Shown piece after piece: positions 8,409 through 18,296 of a stretch of 64,000 bases of DNA (positions are counted from its first letter, which is position 1; every line of letters starts with the position of its first letter). The DNA comes from Pseudolabrys taiwanensis. GTDB lineage: Bacteria > Pseudomonadota > Alphaproteobacteria > Rhizobiales > Xanthobacteraceae. The position numbers and the translations under genes were made by a program. The notes beneath the pieces were generated by a model. The model saw only the letters and a program-made list of their open reading frames with translations, was not told the origin of the DNA and made no database searches. The stretch is from positions 2,294,001 to 2,358,000 of the forward strand of contig NZ_CP031417.1 in NCBI RefSeq assembly GCF_003367395.1. The letters run 5' to 3'.

Positions 8409-9446
8409 TCAATCGAAATCGAGTACGACCTTAATATCATCGTTGCGCCGCTCGAAAGCCTCACGCCATCGCGATAGCGGCACGCGCCGGGTGATCAACC
8501 CGGCCAGCCAATCCCTGTCGGCCTTGGCAAGCGCGGCGGCCGCAGCGGCATAGTGCCGCCGGTTGGCATTCACTGAACCAAACACCGCGTGATTCTCCAG
8601 GACCATGCTGCGATCGAGATCGCCGATGTCGAAGGTGAGTTCGTGCGAGCCCGAGGTCAAACCGGCGAGGCAAACTACGCCATCCGCCGTCGTCCGGTCC
8701 ATCACGTCGCGCACCACAGACCCGGCGCCGGTACACTCGATCACAATGTCGGGCCAAATGTCGTCGAGACTTGTGCGATAGACCGCGCCGAGTTGACGCA
8801 CCAGGCCGGGCTTCGGACCGTCCGTGGCGCGGTCGAAGACGTGCATTTCCAGCCCGTGCTGAACGCCCATCATCGCGGCAAGCAGGCCGACCGGGCCTGC
8901 GCCGGTGACAAGGCCGATACGGGGACGCCATGCCGGCCCGCGCGTCGCGATGCGCAGCGCATGTTCCCACGCTTTGGCAACGACACTCGTCGGCTCGAGG
9001 AGCACGCCAAGCCGGTCCAGCGCCGGGTCGAGCTTGATCAGGAAATCCGGCTCGACGCGAAACTGCTGCGCACCGTAACCATGCCGCGACTTGATGCCCC
9101 GCTCGGTGTAGCGGCCGTTGCGGCACATATCCCATTCGCCGGCGGCGCAGGCCGGACAGGGCACCGGATCGGGACGCCGCACGATGCCGACGACGAGGTC
9201 GCCACGATCGAACCCGCAGCCCGAAGGCGCCTGCTCAACCCGGCCGAGCGATTCATGGCCGATGATCAACCGCTCCTCGCCCGCAGGCGGGTCACCATAG
9301 TGGCCGGCGACGATTTCGCGATCGGTGCCGCAAATGCCGAGCGAGAGCGCGCGCACGAGCACCGACCCGTCGCTGACGGGCGGCGACGCGACATCGTCGA
9401 GGCGAAGCGAGGTGGGATCATGAGGACGAATGGTGATGGCGTGCAT
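8409..9446 (-). CDS. zinc-dependent alcohol dehydrogenase, glucose 1-dehydrogenase type
   Basis: Medium-chain dehydrogenase of 345 residues. Catalytic zinc ligands are visible as Cys39 (GICGTD) and His64-Glu65 (GHES). A Cys cluster at residues 97, 100 and 108 forms the structural zinc lobe. A Rossmann stretch VTGAGPVGLLAAM binds NAD(P). The RRPDPVPCPAC segment is characteristic of glucose dehydrogenases of the archaeal/bacterial Gdh group. It would oxidise D-glucose to gluconolactone. It is first in a two-gene operon with the GH15 enzyme. Confidence 0.82.
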   Translation of the reverse strand: MHAITIRPHDPTSLRLDDVASPPVSDGSVLVRALSLGICGTDREIVAGHYGDPPAGEERLIIGHESLGRVEQAPSGCGFDRGDLVVGIVRRPDPVPCPACAAGEWDMCRNGRYTERGIKSRHGYGAQQFRVEPDFLIKLDPALDRLGVLLEPTSVVAKAWEHALRIATRGPAWRPRIGLVTGAGPVGLLAAMMGVQHGLEMHVFDRATDGPKPGLVRQLGAVYRTSLDDIWPDIVIECTGAGSVVRDVMDRTTADGVVCLAGLTSGSHELTFDIGDLDRSMVLENHAVFGSVNANRRHYAAAAAALAKADRDWLAGLITRRVPLSRWREAFERRNDDIKVVLDFD

Positions 9447-9502
9447 GCGGGGGCGAACTGAAAGAGGCGCCCCCCTCGATCGTCATCGGGACAATGCGAA
9501 AC

Positions 9503-9937
9503 TCAGGTGGCCGGTTCCACGGAGACGACCAGGAAGGTGTGCATGTCGCCATCCTCGTCACGGATCGAGACATATTCGCCCGGCGTGAAGGCGTGGGCGC
9601 CGAAACGGTAGCCGCTTTCGTCGTCCGTCTCAGCCGTCTTGTCGTAATCGAACACCCAGCGGCTGTGCTCCGGGCCGCCCGGCTTGTGCACCAGGAAGCC
9701 GATCTGGTCGTCTTCGCCCGCCCAGAAGCGGCGTACGCGGCAATTGTCACGATGTTGACGCCACTGCGCCGCATCGATGTGACCCTTGGCATCGAGCGGT
9801 GCGACAAACTCGTAGCCATGCCGCGTCGAGCCTTCCGGGAACTCCTTCGAGCGGGCGAGATTGAGCCTGATGCGCTTGAACGTATGCGGCAGGGTCGTCA
9901 CGGGTCGCGTCTCCATCGTTGCGGGCACCGGCATCAT
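9503..9937 (-). CDS. conserved hypothetical protein
   Basis: Cytoplasmic protein of 144 residues with no signal peptide or membrane segment. It contains HGYEFVAPLD and WVFDYD segments and a C-terminal GEYVSIRDEDGDMHTFLV segment that reads like a small beta-barrel. I do not recognise a named domain. It starts at the tandem ATGs at 9937/9934. A single gene between the glucose dehydrogenase promoter and a palindromic repeat. Confidence 0.75.
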   Translation of the reverse strand: MMPVPATMETRPVTTLPHTFKRIRLNLARSKEFPEGSTRHGYEFVAPLDAKGHIDAAQWRQHRDNCRVRRFWAGEDDQIGFLVHKPGGPEHSRWVFDYDKTAETDDESGYRFGAHAFTPGEYVSIRDEDGDMHTFLVVSVEPAT

Positions 9938-10005
9938 GGCCTGACCGCCCGTATCCGCGTATTGATCTGGATCACGTGAATGCCGAACACGAGCCGTAGT
10001 TTAGT

Positions 10006-10094
10006 CGTTATGGCCGGGCTTGTCCCGGCCATCCGCGTCTTGCTGCCACAGGACGCCTCACGTCGTGGATGCCCGGCACAAGGCCGGGCATGAC
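10006..10094. repeat. intergenic palindromic repeat, family A
   Basis: Same bipartite arms as the copy at 6031 (ATGGCCGGGCTTGTCCCGGCCAT and ATGCCCGGCACAAGGCCGGGCAT). The right arm encodes a spurious N-terminal extension of the following kinase frame. Confidence 0.85.
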
Positions 10095-10128
10095 AGAGCG
10101 TGGGGCAACCCGTTCGATATGGAGTCTC

Positions 10129-11652
10129 ATGACCGGCAACGACCAACAGGCGGTGATCGACTTCCTCGGCGCCGCCGGGACGCACGGGGGTCAAAAGGTC
10201 GCGCGCGTCGACACCCATGCCGCCGCGGTGTTTCTGGCGCCAGACCGCGTGCTCAAGATCAAGCGCGCGGTGAAATTCCCTTTTCTCGATTTCTCCACCT
10301 TGGAGAAGCGTAAGGCGGCGTGCGAAGCCGAGCTTGAGGTCAACCGTCCCTTCGCGCCCGCAATCTACAAGCGCGTCGTGCCGATCACGCGCGGGCGAGA
10401 CGGAACGCTGGCCATCGGCGGCGACGGCGCGCCGGTGGAATGGGCCGTCGAGATGGCGCGTTTCGACGAGACGCAGACGCTCGACCATCTCGCCGCGGCG
10501 GGCCGCATCGACGCGGCGCTGGCCGATGCGCTCGGCCGCGCGGTCGCCGCGGCGCATGCGCGCGTGCCGGTCGTGCGCGACTTCGGCTTTGTCGAGGCGC
10601 TGACGGAAATCGTCCGGCAGAACGATCTCGAGTTACGCGACGCGCCGGACCTGTTCGACACGGATGCGGTCGCGGCTCTCACAGGCAAGACGCAAACGGC
10701 GCTGGCACGCCTGACGCCGTTGCTGGCGCATCGCGAGCGTGACGGCTTCGTGCGGCGCTGCCACGGCGATCTGCATCTCGGCAACATCGTCCTCATCGAC
10801 GGCCGGCCGACCTTGTTCGACGCCATCGAGTTCGACGAGCGCATCGCCACCAGCGATGTGTTCTACGACCTCGCCTTCCTGCTCATGGACCTGATCGAGC
10901 GCGGCCTCGTTGACCAAGCCAACATCGTGCTCAACCGCTACCTGCTCGCGGCAGCGCACGACGACAATCTCGATGCGCTCGCCGCCTTGCCGCTGTTCAT
11001 GTCGGTGCGCGCGGCGATCCGCGCCAAGGTGACGGCGGCGCGGCGCAAACATGCGTCCTCGCCGGAGGAGGCTGCCCAGAGCGCGCGCGATTATTTCACG
11101 TTGGCGAGCCGCCTGATCGAGCCGCCGCCGCCCTGCGTGGTCGCGGTCGGCGGCTTGTCCGGTACCGGCAAGTCGGTGCTGGCCCGCGCGCTCGCGCCGC
11201 ATCTGCCGCCCCTGCCCGGCGCCGTGGTGTTGCGCAGCGACATCGAGCGCAAGCGTCTGTTCAATGCCGGCGAGACGGAGAAGCTGCCGCCAGCCGGCTA
11301 TACGCAGGATGTGACAGTGAAAGTCTACGCGACGCTCGCCGCCAAGGCGGCACGAGTCATCGCGGCCGGTCATAGCGCACTGGTGGACGCGGTGTTTGCC
11401 AAGGCCGAAGAGCGCGATGCGATCGCCGGCGCGGCGCACAATATTCCGTTCCACGGGCTATTTCTGACAGCGGACCTCAAGACCCGCGTCGTCCGTGTTG
11501 GCGCGCGCGTTGCGGATGCCTCGGACGCCGACGCGGACGTGGCGCGCCGGCAGGAGCACTATCAGCTCGGCCCGTTACACTGGCGCGATGTCGACGCGTC
11601 CGGCACGCCGGACGAAACGCTGCAGCGCGCGAGACACCTTCTGAAACTGTGA
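10129..11652 (+). CDS. fused aminoglycoside-phosphotransferase-like and P-loop kinase protein
   Basis: Two-domain protein of 507 residues. Residues 1-330 look like an APH/choline-kinase fold: the catalytic loop HGDLHLGN begins at about residue 212 and is followed by the metal-binding FDAIEFDE. From about residue 341 the loop GGLSGTGKS starts a second kinase domain of the AAA_33 / gluconokinase-like type. This fusion is widespread in alphaproteobacteria, but its substrate is not known to me. The ATG at 10129 has GGAG five bases upstream; an upstream ATG at 10069 lies inside the palindromic repeat and is rejected. Confidence 0.88.
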   Translation: MTGNDQQAVIDFLGAAGTHGGQKVARVDTHAAAVFLAPDRVLKIKRAVKFPFLDFSTLEKRKAACEAELEVNRPFAPAIYKRVVPITRGRDGTLAIGGDGAPVEWAVEMARFDETQTLDHLAAAGRIDAALADALGRAVAAAHARVPVVRDFGFVEALTEIVRQNDLELRDAPDLFDTDAVAALTGKTQTALARLTPLLAHRERDGFVRRCHGDLHLGNIVLIDGRPTLFDAIEFDERIATSDVFYDLAFLLMDLIERGLVDQANIVLNRYLLAAAHDDNLDALAALPLFMSVRAAIRAKVTAARRKHASSPEEAAQSARDYFTLASRLIEPPPPCVVAVGGLSGTGKSVLARALAPHLPPLPGAVVLRSDIERKRLFNAGETEKLPPAGYTQDVTVKVYATLAAKAARVIAAGHSALVDAVFAKAEERDAIAGAAHNIPFHGLFLTADLKTRVVRVGARVADASDADADVARRQEHYQLGPLHWRDVDASGTPDETLQRARHLLKL

Positions 11653-11723
11653 AGCGCCCGCATCCGGCGCATAGCCATGCAGAAGCGTCCGGCAAAGTAC
11701 CGCCGCGGCCCCTGGCGGCGCAT

Positions 11724-11742
11724 AGCTATCCGATGCATAGCT
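11724..11742. promoter_or_regulatory. possible operator upstream of the MFS gene
   Basis: Inverted repeat AGCTAT, 7-base spacer, ATAGCT, lying 35-53 bases before the MFS ATG at 11777. GCATAGC also recurs as direct copies at 11669, 11720 and 11735. A regulator site is plausible but no adjacent regulator gene exists. Confidence 0.35.
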
Positions 11743-11776
11743 TGTACGAGCTAGTCGCCGCGCCGGTCATTATCAG

Positions 11777-12982
11777 ATGATGAGCCCCCAAAGCCGCCAT
11801 TCCCTTGCCATTCGGCTGGCGGCCGGGCTGGCGGGCTATTGCACTTTCATCAATCTCTATTCGCCGCAGGCGATCCTGCCGCTGCTGTCGCAGGAATTCG
11901 GCGCCGGTCCGGCGCAGATCGCCACCATCATTTCGGCGGGCACCCTCGCCGTCGCGCTGATCGCGCCGTTCGCGGGCACGGTCGCCGACGTCCTCGGCCG
12001 CAAGCGCGTGATCGTCACGGCGATGATCATCCTGTCGATTCCGACGGTCATGGCGGCGCTGGCGCCGACGCTGAATGCGCTGATCTTCTGGCGTTTCGTG
12101 CAGGGGCTGGCGATGCCGCCGGTCTTCGCCGTCACCATCGCCTATCTCGGCGAGGAACTGCCGCCGCACGAAGCCACCGCCGCGGCCGGTGTCTATACCT
12201 CGGGTGCGAGCTTGGGCGGCTTCAGCGGCCGGCTGTTTACCGGCGTGCTCTCGGACCTGTTCGGATGGCGTTACGCCATCTGCTTTCTCGCACTGCTGAC
12301 GCTGATCGGCGCGGTCATCGTGATGCTGACGCTGCCGCGCGAACGCAAGTTCGTGCGCTCGGCGGGGCTTGCCGCGTCGGCCAAGCAGATGCTCGCACAC
12401 TTCCGTAATCCGCGGCTGCTCGCCACTTACGCCGTCGGCTTCGGCGTGCTGTTCAACTTCATCGCGACCTTCACATACATCAGCTTCCGTCTCGCCGAGC
12501 CGCCCTACTCTTTGTCGGCGACTTGGCTCGGCGCGATCTTCGTCGTCTATCTCGTCGGCTCGGCGATCACGCCGATGACCGGCTATGCCGTCGGGCGGCT
12601 CGGGCGCCGCAAGGTCATGATCGTGACCATCGGCATCTGGCTGGTCGGCATCGCGCTCACATTGCTTTCACCGCTGTGGATCATCCTCGTCGGCCTGACC
12701 TTGAGCGCGGCGTGCGGACTTTTGTGCCAGGCGGTTTCGACTGGTTTCGTCACCATCACCGCGAAGGTCGGACGCTCGTCCGCGGTCGGCCTCTACGTGA
12801 CGAGCTTCTATCTCGGCGGCAGCGTCGGCGGCGCCCTCGGCGGCGTCGCCTGGGTTTACGGCGGCTGGCCGGCCTGCGTCGCGCTGATGGCGGTGATGCT
12901 GACGCTGGTGGCGACGATCGTCGCCACCACCTGGAGCCGCGATGCCGGCCATCCACCGCCGACGGCGATGGAGCCTGCCTGA
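11777..12982 (+). CDS. major facilitator superfamily transporter (YnfM-like drug exporter)
   Basis: Inner-membrane permease of 401 residues with about 12 hydrophobic segments. Motif A of the MFS appears as GTVADVLGRKRV between helices 2 and 3, and the motif C-like GVYTSGASLGGFSGR lies in the helix 5 region, which points to proton-driven export. It resembles the YnfM/arabinose-efflux group. It starts at tandem ATGs (11777/11780) with no strong ribosome site. Substrate is unknown. It is convergent with the hypothetical gene that ends at 12987. Confidence 0.88.
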   Translation: MMSPQSRHSLAIRLAAGLAGYCTFINLYSPQAILPLLSQEFGAGPAQIATIISAGTLAVALIAPFAGTVADVLGRKRVIVTAMIILSIPTVMAALAPTLNALIFWRFVQGLAMPPVFAVTIAYLGEELPPHEATAAAGVYTSGASLGGFSGRLFTGVLSDLFGWRYAICFLALLTLIGAVIVMLTLPRERKFVRSAGLAASAKQMLAHFRNPRLLATYAVGFGVLFNFIATFTYISFRLAEPPYSLSATWLGAIFVVYLVGSAITPMTGYAVGRLGRRKVMIVTIGIWLVGIALTLLSPLWIILVGLTLSAACGLLCQAVSTGFVTITAKVGRSSAVGLYVTSFYLGGSVGGALGGVAWVYGGWPACVALMAVMLTLVATIVATTWSRDAGHPPPTAMEPA

Positions 12983-12986
12983 TCGA

Positions 12987-13589
12987 TCAAGCCGCCGATG
13001 GGTGCCATTGCGGCCGGTAGCCTCGCGTCAGCACGCCGAGGATCGCGGGGGGCGTGAGCACATAGACGAGGCCGCGTGGCCGCTGCAGCGGCACGCCGTA
13101 GCCGGACGGGGTCCACGGCAGCATGTGACGGCCGCGCGCCGCAAAGGCCTCCCCGCCCCGCGCGATCATCGCGCCATCGGGTAGCGCCTCGATCGCCAAA
13201 CGGTGCAGGCGCTTCTGCTTGCCGTCGAGCCGCTCGACGTGCAGCACGCGATCCATGTCGGCGGCGGAAGCGCGTTTCGCCTTGTTAGCGAACAACACTG
13301 CAAAGTGCTCGGCGTCCTTGCGCCGGCACTCGAAGCACGGCCGATGACCGGCGGCGAAGGCGGTCACTTCGTCGAGGAAGAACAGCTCGGTGTAGCTGTC
13401 GCCCCAGACCTTGCGATGGCGATCGTTGAAGTCGAGCTTGCAGCAGATCCACTGCTTCGAGGTCCAGCGCCGCGCGGTGAGCTTTCGCTCGCTATCGTGC
13501 AGCCGTCCGCCGCGATTGCCCATCAGCGTGCCGCGCGCGCCAGTCGCGAACAATTCGCCGAAGGGTGACACGCGCGAGTGCAGGGGCAT
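12987..13589 (-). CDS. conserved hypothetical protein with CxxC
   Basis: Protein of 200 residues. Notable segments are GARGTLMGNRGGRLHD near the start, TSKQWICCKLDF, and HRPCFECRRKDAEHF, where a Cys-x2-Cys pair could bind metal. A tail rich in Pro and aromatic residues reads GRHMLPWTPSGYG. I know homologues only as uncharacterised alphaproteobacterial proteins. The ATG at 13589 begins the conserved part; the frame is open upstream to 13745 but that stretch looks random. Confidence 0.75.
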   Translation of the reverse strand: MPLHSRVSPFGELFATGARGTLMGNRGGRLHDSERKLTARRWTSKQWICCKLDFNDRHRKVWGDSYTELFFLDEVTAFAAGHRPCFECRRKDAEHFAVLFANKAKRASAADMDRVLHVERLDGKQKRLHRLAIEALPDGAMIARGGEAFAARGRHMLPWTPSGYGVPLQRPRGLVYVLTPPAILGVLTRGYRPQWHPSAA

Positions 13590-13768
13590 GGCAAATAATC
13601 GCAGACACGCGCAGTGCGCACCAGAGCGAATGCACACAAGGAACGCAATCGCCTCATGGAACCGGTGACAAACCACTATGCTCTCGCTAGCTTCTGTGCA
13701 CCACAAATCGCCGGTAACGTCCGGCCATAACGACCGGGCTTTCAAGCCCGGCGGTCAGGGAGAGAACG

Positions 13769-14878
13769 ATGACCAAGGCCTTTCACGGCATCGCGCCGCC
13801 AACCTCCTGCGTTTGCTGCAACACGACATCCGGCCTGCGTTTGAGCCGGCGAAACCTGCTCACGGGCGGCGCCGCAACCCTCGCATTCGGCGCGGCGGCC
13901 ATGGCGGCGCCCGGCTTCGTCGCCGAAGCGGTCGCTCAGACGATGCCGCGCGAGCGCATCGACGTGCATCATCATCTGTCGGCGCCGACATGGCTCGACG
14001 CCGTGAAAAGTCTCAAGGCCGACAACCCGCCGATGGCGAACTGGTCGGTGCAGAAATCGCTCGACGACATGGACAAGGCCGGCATCGCCACGGCGATCAC
14101 CTCGCCGACGACGCCGCAGACGCTGGGTCTCGACGCCGCCCGCGCGGCGCGCGTCGCCCGCGAGTCGAACGAATTCGCCAAGAAGCTCGAGGCCGATCAT
14201 CCCGGGCGCTTTGGCACCTGGGCGATGTTGCCGCTGCCGCATATCGACGAGAGCTTGAAAGAGATCGAATACGCCTTCGACACGCTGAAAGTCGACGGCA
14301 TCGGCTGCATGACGAGCTACGGCGACAAATGGCTCGGCTATGCCGAGTTCGATCCGGTGTGGAAGGAGCTCAACCGCCGCAAGGCGACGGTCTACACGCA
14401 TCCGACCGCCGCGAACTGCTGCGTCAATCTCGTGCGCGGGATCGACGACGCCTATCTCGAATTCGGCACCGACACCGCGCGCTCGATCTTCAGCCTCGTC
14501 TTCTCCGGCACGGCGGCCAAGTATCCGGACATCAACTGGATCTGGTCGCATGGCGGCGGCGCGCTGACCGCCTTTGCCGAGCGCTTCCTCGTGCAGGCGA
14601 TGATGCGCCCGCCCTACAAGGACAAGGTCACGCGCGAGCAGGTCAATGCGCAGCTCACGCGCTTCTATTACGACACGGCACAGATATCGAACGACGTCAC
14701 GCTCTCGGCGCTGGTGAAGCTCGTGCCGACCTCGCAGATCGTCTACGGCACGGACTTCCCCTACCGCACCGGCATGGACCACACCAAGGGCGTCGGCGCC
14801 TTCTTCAAGGGCGCCGATCTCAAGGCGGTCAACCGCGAGAACGCGCTGCGTCTCGTGCCGCGGCTGAAGTCCGCCTGA
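13769..14878 (+). CDS. amidohydrolase 2 family protein (ACMSD-like), Tat-exported
   Basis: Metal-dependent hydrolase or decarboxylase of 369 residues of the ACMSD/amidohydrolase-2 type. A twin-arginine signal is visible: SRRNLLTGG at residues 26-34 followed by a hydrophobic Ala-rich stretch to about residue 57. The metal site HxH is His67-x-His69, with later SHGGGA and YGTDFPYRT segments holding the other His and Asp ligands. The unusual Cys-rich CVCC at residues 14-17 precedes the signal. AGGGAG lies seven bases before the ATG. Substrate unknown; periplasmic. Confidence 0.87.
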   Translation: MTKAFHGIAPPTSCVCCNTTSGLRLSRRNLLTGGAATLAFGAAAMAAPGFVAEAVAQTMPRERIDVHHHLSAPTWLDAVKSLKADNPPMANWSVQKSLDDMDKAGIATAITSPTTPQTLGLDAARAARVARESNEFAKKLEADHPGRFGTWAMLPLPHIDESLKEIEYAFDTLKVDGIGCMTSYGDKWLGYAEFDPVWKELNRRKATVYTHPTAANCCVNLVRGIDDAYLEFGTDTARSIFSLVFSGTAAKYPDINWIWSHGGGALTAFAERFLVQAMMRPPYKDKVTREQVNAQLTRFYYDTAQISNDVTLSALVKLVPTSQIVYGTDFPYRTGMDHTKGVGAFFKGADLKAVNRENALRLVPRLKSA

Positions 14879-14889
14879 CGCGCCGCGTG

Positions 14890-15201
14890 TCAGAAGCCCG
14901 CCGCGCGCACCAGCGCGGCGGCGCCAACGCCGGCGACGACGGCGGCGAAGTCGTTGCGCAAGGTGAGCATGGCGGTCAGCGCCGCGAGTGCCGCGGCAAA
15001 GCCGCTGACGCCGCCATGCACCAGAAGCGGCGCGACGGTGGCGGCGATGATCGCGCCCGGCAGCGCCTCGAGCACGCGCGACAGACTCGGCCCGATGGGC
15101 ACGCGGCCGATCAGCCAGTAGCCGCCCGCGCGCGTCAGATAGACCGCGAGCGCCATCGCGGCGACGATGGCAAAGAAGCCGAGCGGATCGCGTTCAATCA
15201 T
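14890..15201 (-). CDS. azlD: AzlD family branched-chain amino acid export subunit
   Basis: Small membrane protein of 103 residues with about four hydrophobic segments and the TRAGGYWLIGR segment typical of AzlD. With AzlC it forms an exporter for branched-chain amino acids or analogues. Its start overlaps the azlC stop by eight bases, so translation is probably coupled. Confidence 0.9.
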   Translation of the reverse strand: MIERDPLGFFAIVAAMALAVYLTRAGGYWLIGRVPIGPSLSRVLEALPGAIIAATVAPLLVHGGVSGFAAALAALTAMLTLRNDFAAVVAGVGAAALVRAAGF

Positions 15202-15904
15202 CGATCAGCCCACCCACGATGCTGCCGGCCAGCGCGCCGAGGATGACGTACCAGAAGCCGCCGAGCAGCATATCCGCCGCCACGGCAACGACGGCGGCGA
15301 CGATCCAACCGATGGACCGCCGCGAGCCTTGCCATAGCGACACCAGCATCGCCGTGAAGAACGCGGGCATCACCATGTCGAGGCCGAAGCGATAGGGGTC
15401 GACCGCCGAGCCGAGCCAATAGCCGGGCGCCGCCGAGATCACCCAGGTCACCCAGCAGGTCGCGGCGCTGCCGATGACGAAGCCCGGATCGTCGCCGCCA
15501 TTGCGCCGGTAGCGCAGCCCCAGGACCCAGGGCGGCTCGACGAGGAAATGCAGGAATGGATAGACCTGCGACGCCGGCAATCTGCCGAGCAACGGGCGCA
15601 TCGACGCGCCGATCAGCAGGAAGCGCGAGCAGATGACGAAGGTCGCCACCGCGGCGGCAAAGATCGTGGCTGCGGTGAATTGCTGCGGCCAGGAATCGAC
15701 GACGATGATCTGCGCGACGCCCGCGAACACGGCCGCGCTCATCAGTTCAGCTTCCAGCAGCGTGAAGCCCTTGCGCGCGGCCACCGTGCCGAACGCCATG
15801 CCGAAGGCGAACAACCCCGGCATCACCGGCAGAGTGACGACGACGCCCTCGCGGAAGGCCGCGAAGGTCCAGGCAGGTGTCGGCTGAGAGGATCGGGAGG
15901 TCAT
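15194..15904 (-). CDS. azlC: AzlC family ABC-unrelated amino acid exporter, large subunit
   Basis: Membrane protein of 236 residues with the AzlC landmarks: FREGVVVTLPVMPGLFAFGMAFG near the N-terminus in two pieces (a PG pair followed by a Gly-rich helix), LEAELMSAAVFAGVAQ, and several later helices. It pairs with AzlD to export branched-chain amino acids. First gene of the two-gene operon; a family B repeat lies upstream. Confidence 0.9.
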   Translation of the reverse strand: MTSRSSQPTPAWTFAAFREGVVVTLPVMPGLFAFGMAFGTVAARKGFTLLEAELMSAAVFAGVAQIIVVDSWPQQFTAATIFAAAVATFVICSRFLLIGASMRPLLGRLPASQVYPFLHFLVEPPWVLGLRYRRNGGDDPGFVIGSAATCWVTWVISAAPGYWLGSAVDPYRFGLDMVMPAFFTAMLVSLWQGSRRSIGWIVAAVVAVAADMLLGGFWYVILGALAGSIVGGLIDD

Positions 15905-15925
15905 TGGAAGCTATCGCTTCAATTC

Positions 15926-16008
15926 CGCTCGTCCCCGCGAAACGGGGACCCAGTTCGTAAAGCCATGCACGGCGCGCTGGATACCCGCTTTCGGGGGCAT
16001 GAGCGGCA
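15926..16008. repeat. intergenic palindromic repeat, family B (degenerate)
   Basis: Left arm GTCCCCGCGAAACGGGGAC and a right arm ACCCGCTTTCGGGGGCA flank a spacer. A separate half copy, CGCCCGCTTTCGCGGGCG, lies at about 16132-16149. Confidence 0.7.
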
Positions 16009-16189
16009 CTCCGTAATAGATGTTCGTCTATCCGCAAAGAGCCTGACGCGGAAGCCACAAACGAAACCGACCGCCATGCGTGCCGCCGTTATGCCCCGCC
16101 GTACGCTGCAGTGGCGGCGCGAGCACTGGATCGCCCGCTTTCGCGGGCGACGACAGCTTCATAGGTCGGCAGCCCCGGCACCACTCCAA

Positions 16190-16220
16190 AAGAAAACGCC
16201 CGCCATGCGGCGGGCGTTTC
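16190..16220 (-). terminator. rho-independent terminator of ftsH
   Basis: On the minus strand a stem ACGCCCGCC / GGCGGGCGT with a four-base loop is followed by TTTCTTTT. It lies 19 bases past the ftsH stop. Confidence 0.85.
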
Positions 16221-16238
16221 GTATCCGTGTTGCAAGCC

Positions 16239-18167
<1,929 letters not shown>

Positions 18168-18296
18168 CAGGCGTCCTTACCCGCCGCGAGAGCGGCCCGC
18201 GGCCATGAGATTTCTACGCCGCATTCGTGGCGGCTTCGCGTCCTTGCCAATGTAGGCAGCACGCCGCCTCCTGGAAAGGGCTCGATTCTATATATT

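Noticed and set aside
6031..10094. CRISPR-like spaced repeats
   Set aside because: Copies are kilobases apart with no spacers and no cas genes; they are bipartite intergenic palindromes.
10069..10128. Upstream start for the fused kinase
   Set aside because: The extra codons come from the right arm of a palindromic repeat, and the ATG at 10129 has its own ribosome site.
11653..11776. tRNA or small RNA gene
   Set aside because: Repeated GCATAGC words give some pairing, but there is no cloverleaf and no TTC-G loop; it is better read as a promoter region.
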